A DNA stretch of 64,000 nt from Dysidea avara (taxonomy: Eukaryota > Porifera > Demospongiae > Dictyoceratida > Dysideidae), in contig NC_089275.1 of assembly GCF_963678975.1 (NCBI RefSeq), positions 12,493,682 through 12,557,681 of the forward strand, read 5' to 3'. Below the pieces are notes generated by a model. The model was not told the origin of the DNA, ran no database searches, and saw nothing but the letters and a program-made list of their open reading frames with translations. The first letter of the stretch is position 1. Each line of letters begins with the position of its first letter. Shown here piece by piece: positions 61,606 through 64,000 of the stretch. A program made the position numbers and the translations under genes.

Positions 61606-61927
61606 TCTAATCAAAAACAGCCAAGCTGTAAAAAAAGGTGCGGCCCCCAAAAAGGCCATGGTGAAAAAAGATGTGAAATCCAAGGTGGCGGCCAAGAAAT
61701 GGCTGTGATGGTAGGTTAATGGTTACATTTTAATAACGGCAGTTCAGGTGAATTTTGTGCCGCTTGGTCTTGGCACCAAATTCACCTGAATTGTTGTTAT
61801 TAAAATGTAACCATTAACCTACCATCACAGCCATTTCTTGGCCGCCACCTTGGATTTCACATCTTTTTTCACCATGGCCTTTTTGGGGGCCGCACCTTTT
61901 TTTACAGCTTGGCTGTTTTTGATTAGA
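61606..61927. mobile_element. Foldback MITE with TA flanks
   Basis: Almost perfect palindrome: TCTAATCAAAAACAGCCAAG to its complement CTTGGCTGTTTTTGATTAGA with TA on both sides. The two arms each hold the same open stretch starting MAATLDFTSFF in opposite directions, which is a result of the symmetry. A relative lies at 45532-45730. Confidence 0.9.
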
Positions 61928-61965
61928 TATACTTTACATTACTACTTTACACACTTGACCTATAT

Positions 61966-62012
61966 TACGTACATCACACACACACAACACACAACACACA
62001 CACACGCACAGA
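61966..62012 (+). repeat. AC-rich microsatellite
   Basis: Runs of CA and CACAA units. Other simple repeats: TTTA at 2334-2356 and CAA at 4098-4122. Confidence 0.85.
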
Positions 62013-62576
62013 CACAACCTATGTTTTGCATGGTTAACTATCACACACAAATTCTAGTTATGTGCAATTTTATCAATGATGCAATTAATTGATTGTAGCA
62101 CTAATCATGATATGCAATACAAATCGATTAATTGATGCACACATGCAGGCACTGTTAGACTACCAAGTCCCACTAACTCCCTTCTTACCTTTCATTAGGC
62201 TTAATAGGTAGCAAAAAATCAAGCATTATGCCAGCAAAATAGAAGATTTTAAATTAAATGCACATTGGGTGTGCCAAAATACAGCAAAACACAGACACAC
62301 CTTAATTCTGCATTTCATATGTGCATTGTTATTATTTTTATTGTTTCTTGGTTGATTATTCACACTTCACGGAAATAAGATCGAGATACTCTAATACAGC
62401 AGTCAGGAAAGACTGATATAACTTGCAAGAAGGCTGCTAGTAAATAAATAATTACTTGATTGTCTGATGTGCTTACTGCCACCGACTTACTCCCTATTCA
62501 TGGGGAGTATAAACTCTGGATATATATCGGAACTACATAATCTCTTTACTATATATGATTTTGTTTGTGTGTACGT

Positions 62577-62960
62577 AGATGCAGTTTCCAGCTGGATTAT
62601 TTAAAAGTTAGAATCCATTGTCACTCATTTCCTCAATAAATGGCTTAAGTTGCCTTGTAGTACTTCCATATACTGTACTACCCAGGAATTTGTTGCCCGA
62701 GTATTACTCATGTGTCCAGGAAAGCAAAGCTTAGTCTGTTGTCCTGTGTTAGTGCTACTTCTGACCCCCAGCTTCAAGAGCTAGATCTGCTTGAATGGTT
62801 GCCCTGTTTCATTGTCTCAGCAGCGCTACACTTATTGACGTAATCAGGTGCTCTCTATCCTTGCTACTATGTTCATTGCGGTTTTTGCTGATTACCCATT
62901 TGTTCATGTCTTTACATAACCACTGAGGCCTGTGAAGCACCTCAAGGTACCATCACAATG
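62577..62960 (+). mobile_element. Possible LINE reverse-transcriptase relic
   Basis: One frame gives IIQKLESIVTHFLNKWLKLP, similar in style to the segment after the catalytic box of LINE reverse transcriptases (KLE...FLK-WL-LPR). The rest is interrupted by stops. Only a short stretch supports it. Confidence 0.35.
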
Positions 62961-64000
62961 TGATACCTTTGTATTGCCCTGATATTGTTGTATACAACTT
63001 GCAAGTCCATTGTGTTGCTATGTTGGAATTAACACGTCCATTATAGACTCTGTCCATTTACAATCAGCATAGAATAGGAAGCAATCAAAATTGAACATTT
63101 GCAATTATTAGCAGAATTTGATAGGTTGAACATCTCCAGTTTTTGTGAGACCATTGAAATTTCAGCACTTGGCCATTACCAACCAGCCTCCATTGGAAAT
63201 TTTCTGAATTTTAATCAAATTTTCCAACTCTATCATAGCTATCTCCAAATAATCCATTAGAAAATGGTTAGAAGATGCTGCCTACCAGAGTATCCCAGCC
63301 TCTAAGAGGATATTTTTGGCAAGGGATTGTAAAGGAAGGTTGTATCCAGCTAATATTAACTAACTTTATGTAACTTTCTACTGTAATTATTCTATTTTTA
63401 TATCTACACACCCTTGCCATGCCCACACAGGTCCTCTTTTAGGACCGTTCCCATGGTCGCACATGTGTCCAAGGACTCACCTGCATTTAATTTTCATTAT
63501 ACAAAATTGTCATTGTCATCATTTAATCATTGATGATTTTCTCTCTAACAAAACAGCTGACTCTAGAGCATAGTCTTGATTTTGAAAGCATACAGTAAAT
63601 AGGCAGGATTTTTGAGCACTGCTCAAAAGCATAATAGGCATTTTTCAAAGCATAATTGACTCAAGCCTACATCTCATGATGCTGTTGAAAGTCATACTCG
63701 TGGCTTATCTTCTTCAAAGTCAGAAGAGACTTACGAGAATCTTTTAGTGCTATTATCCATGACAAGCTGCCCAAAGAAGTTGAATAAAGCATAGCTAGAG
63801 AAAAGGTGGTCACTATCTCAACTAATGTCAGCCATCCTCTAAATATATAATATATGTTAGCATTATTGTTGTTATTGGGTAAATACTGTAGGGCGGACAA
63901 CCGATGCTGATTAGGCCCTAGAAGGTACAAATAAACATGCTGTGCACATTACAAACAATCAGTTATGGCTCCTGAAAACTTAGTTAAATTGTAGTGGTAC
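62961..64000. other. Right edge of the window without a recognised gene
   Basis: 63590-63665 resembles the AGCATAATAGG interior of the 22541 MITE. Otherwise no coding or RNA feature can be supported. Confidence 0.45.

Noticed and set aside
61483-62092. Two opposed open frames with the same N-terminus (MAATLDFTSFF)
   Set aside because: They are mirror products of a foldback MITE, not paralogous genes.

Overview
The window reads as animal nuclear DNA: split genes with short GT-AG introns, AT-rich intergenic sequence and a very dense load of short non-autonomous DNA transposons. The repeat style and gene types suggest a sponge or another early-branching marine invertebrate. This is inferred from general resemblance; no marker in the window fixes the species.

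The main host content is a cluster of farnesyl-diphosphate-synthase (FPPS) genes. Copy 1 (minus strand, 2432-10643) and copy 2 (plus strand, 15526-20816) lie head to head. I could place all ten exons of each, with matching intron positions and phases. Copy 1 keeps both aspartate-rich motifs, but the two bulky residues that normally limit chain length to C15 are Ala-Ser. Copy 2 is open throughout and keeps the first aspartate motif, but has lost the second, the IPP-binding GGK motif and a catalytic loop. It is therefore unlikely to be an ordinary FPPS and could be a prenyltransferase turned terpene-synthase-like enzyme, or a pseudoenzyme. Copy 3 (plus, 47696-52079) is a younger partial duplicate of copy 2 with exons 6-10 only. 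It lies downstream of the 3' end of a single-pass membrane protein gene (44325-44637) and an orphan exon (47471-47586).

Layout: 1-2430 repeats, including a 1.1 kb foldback; 2432-10643 FPPS copy 1 with several elements in its long intron 2; 10644-15525 the divergent intergenic region with a 19-bp tandem array and a tRNA-derived SINE; 15526-21471 FPPS copy 2 and its 3' flank; 21.5-32.6 kb intergenic, with hAT-like and Mutator-like MITEs and a decayed non-LTR retrotransposon end; 32679-39178 a 6.5 kb DNA transposon with about 190-bp inverted ends, a RecQ-type helicase and a convergent DUF6589-type gene; 39.2-47.4 kb repeats with nested MITEs and the membrane-protein end; 47648-53137 the duplicated FPPS segment; 54330-56951 a THAP-domain transposase gene (Kolobok-like); 57.0-57.85 kb a dispersed repeat; 57.9-61.4 kb a 31-bp satellite with about 618-bp higher-order repeats; 61.6-64 kb a TA-flanked foldback MITE and weak LINE-like sequence.

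The most interesting content is the diversification of the FPPS family. One copy is predicted to make longer chains and one has been rebuilt at several substrate-binding sites. There is sequence evidence for recent gene conversion in exon 10 and for a later partial duplication.
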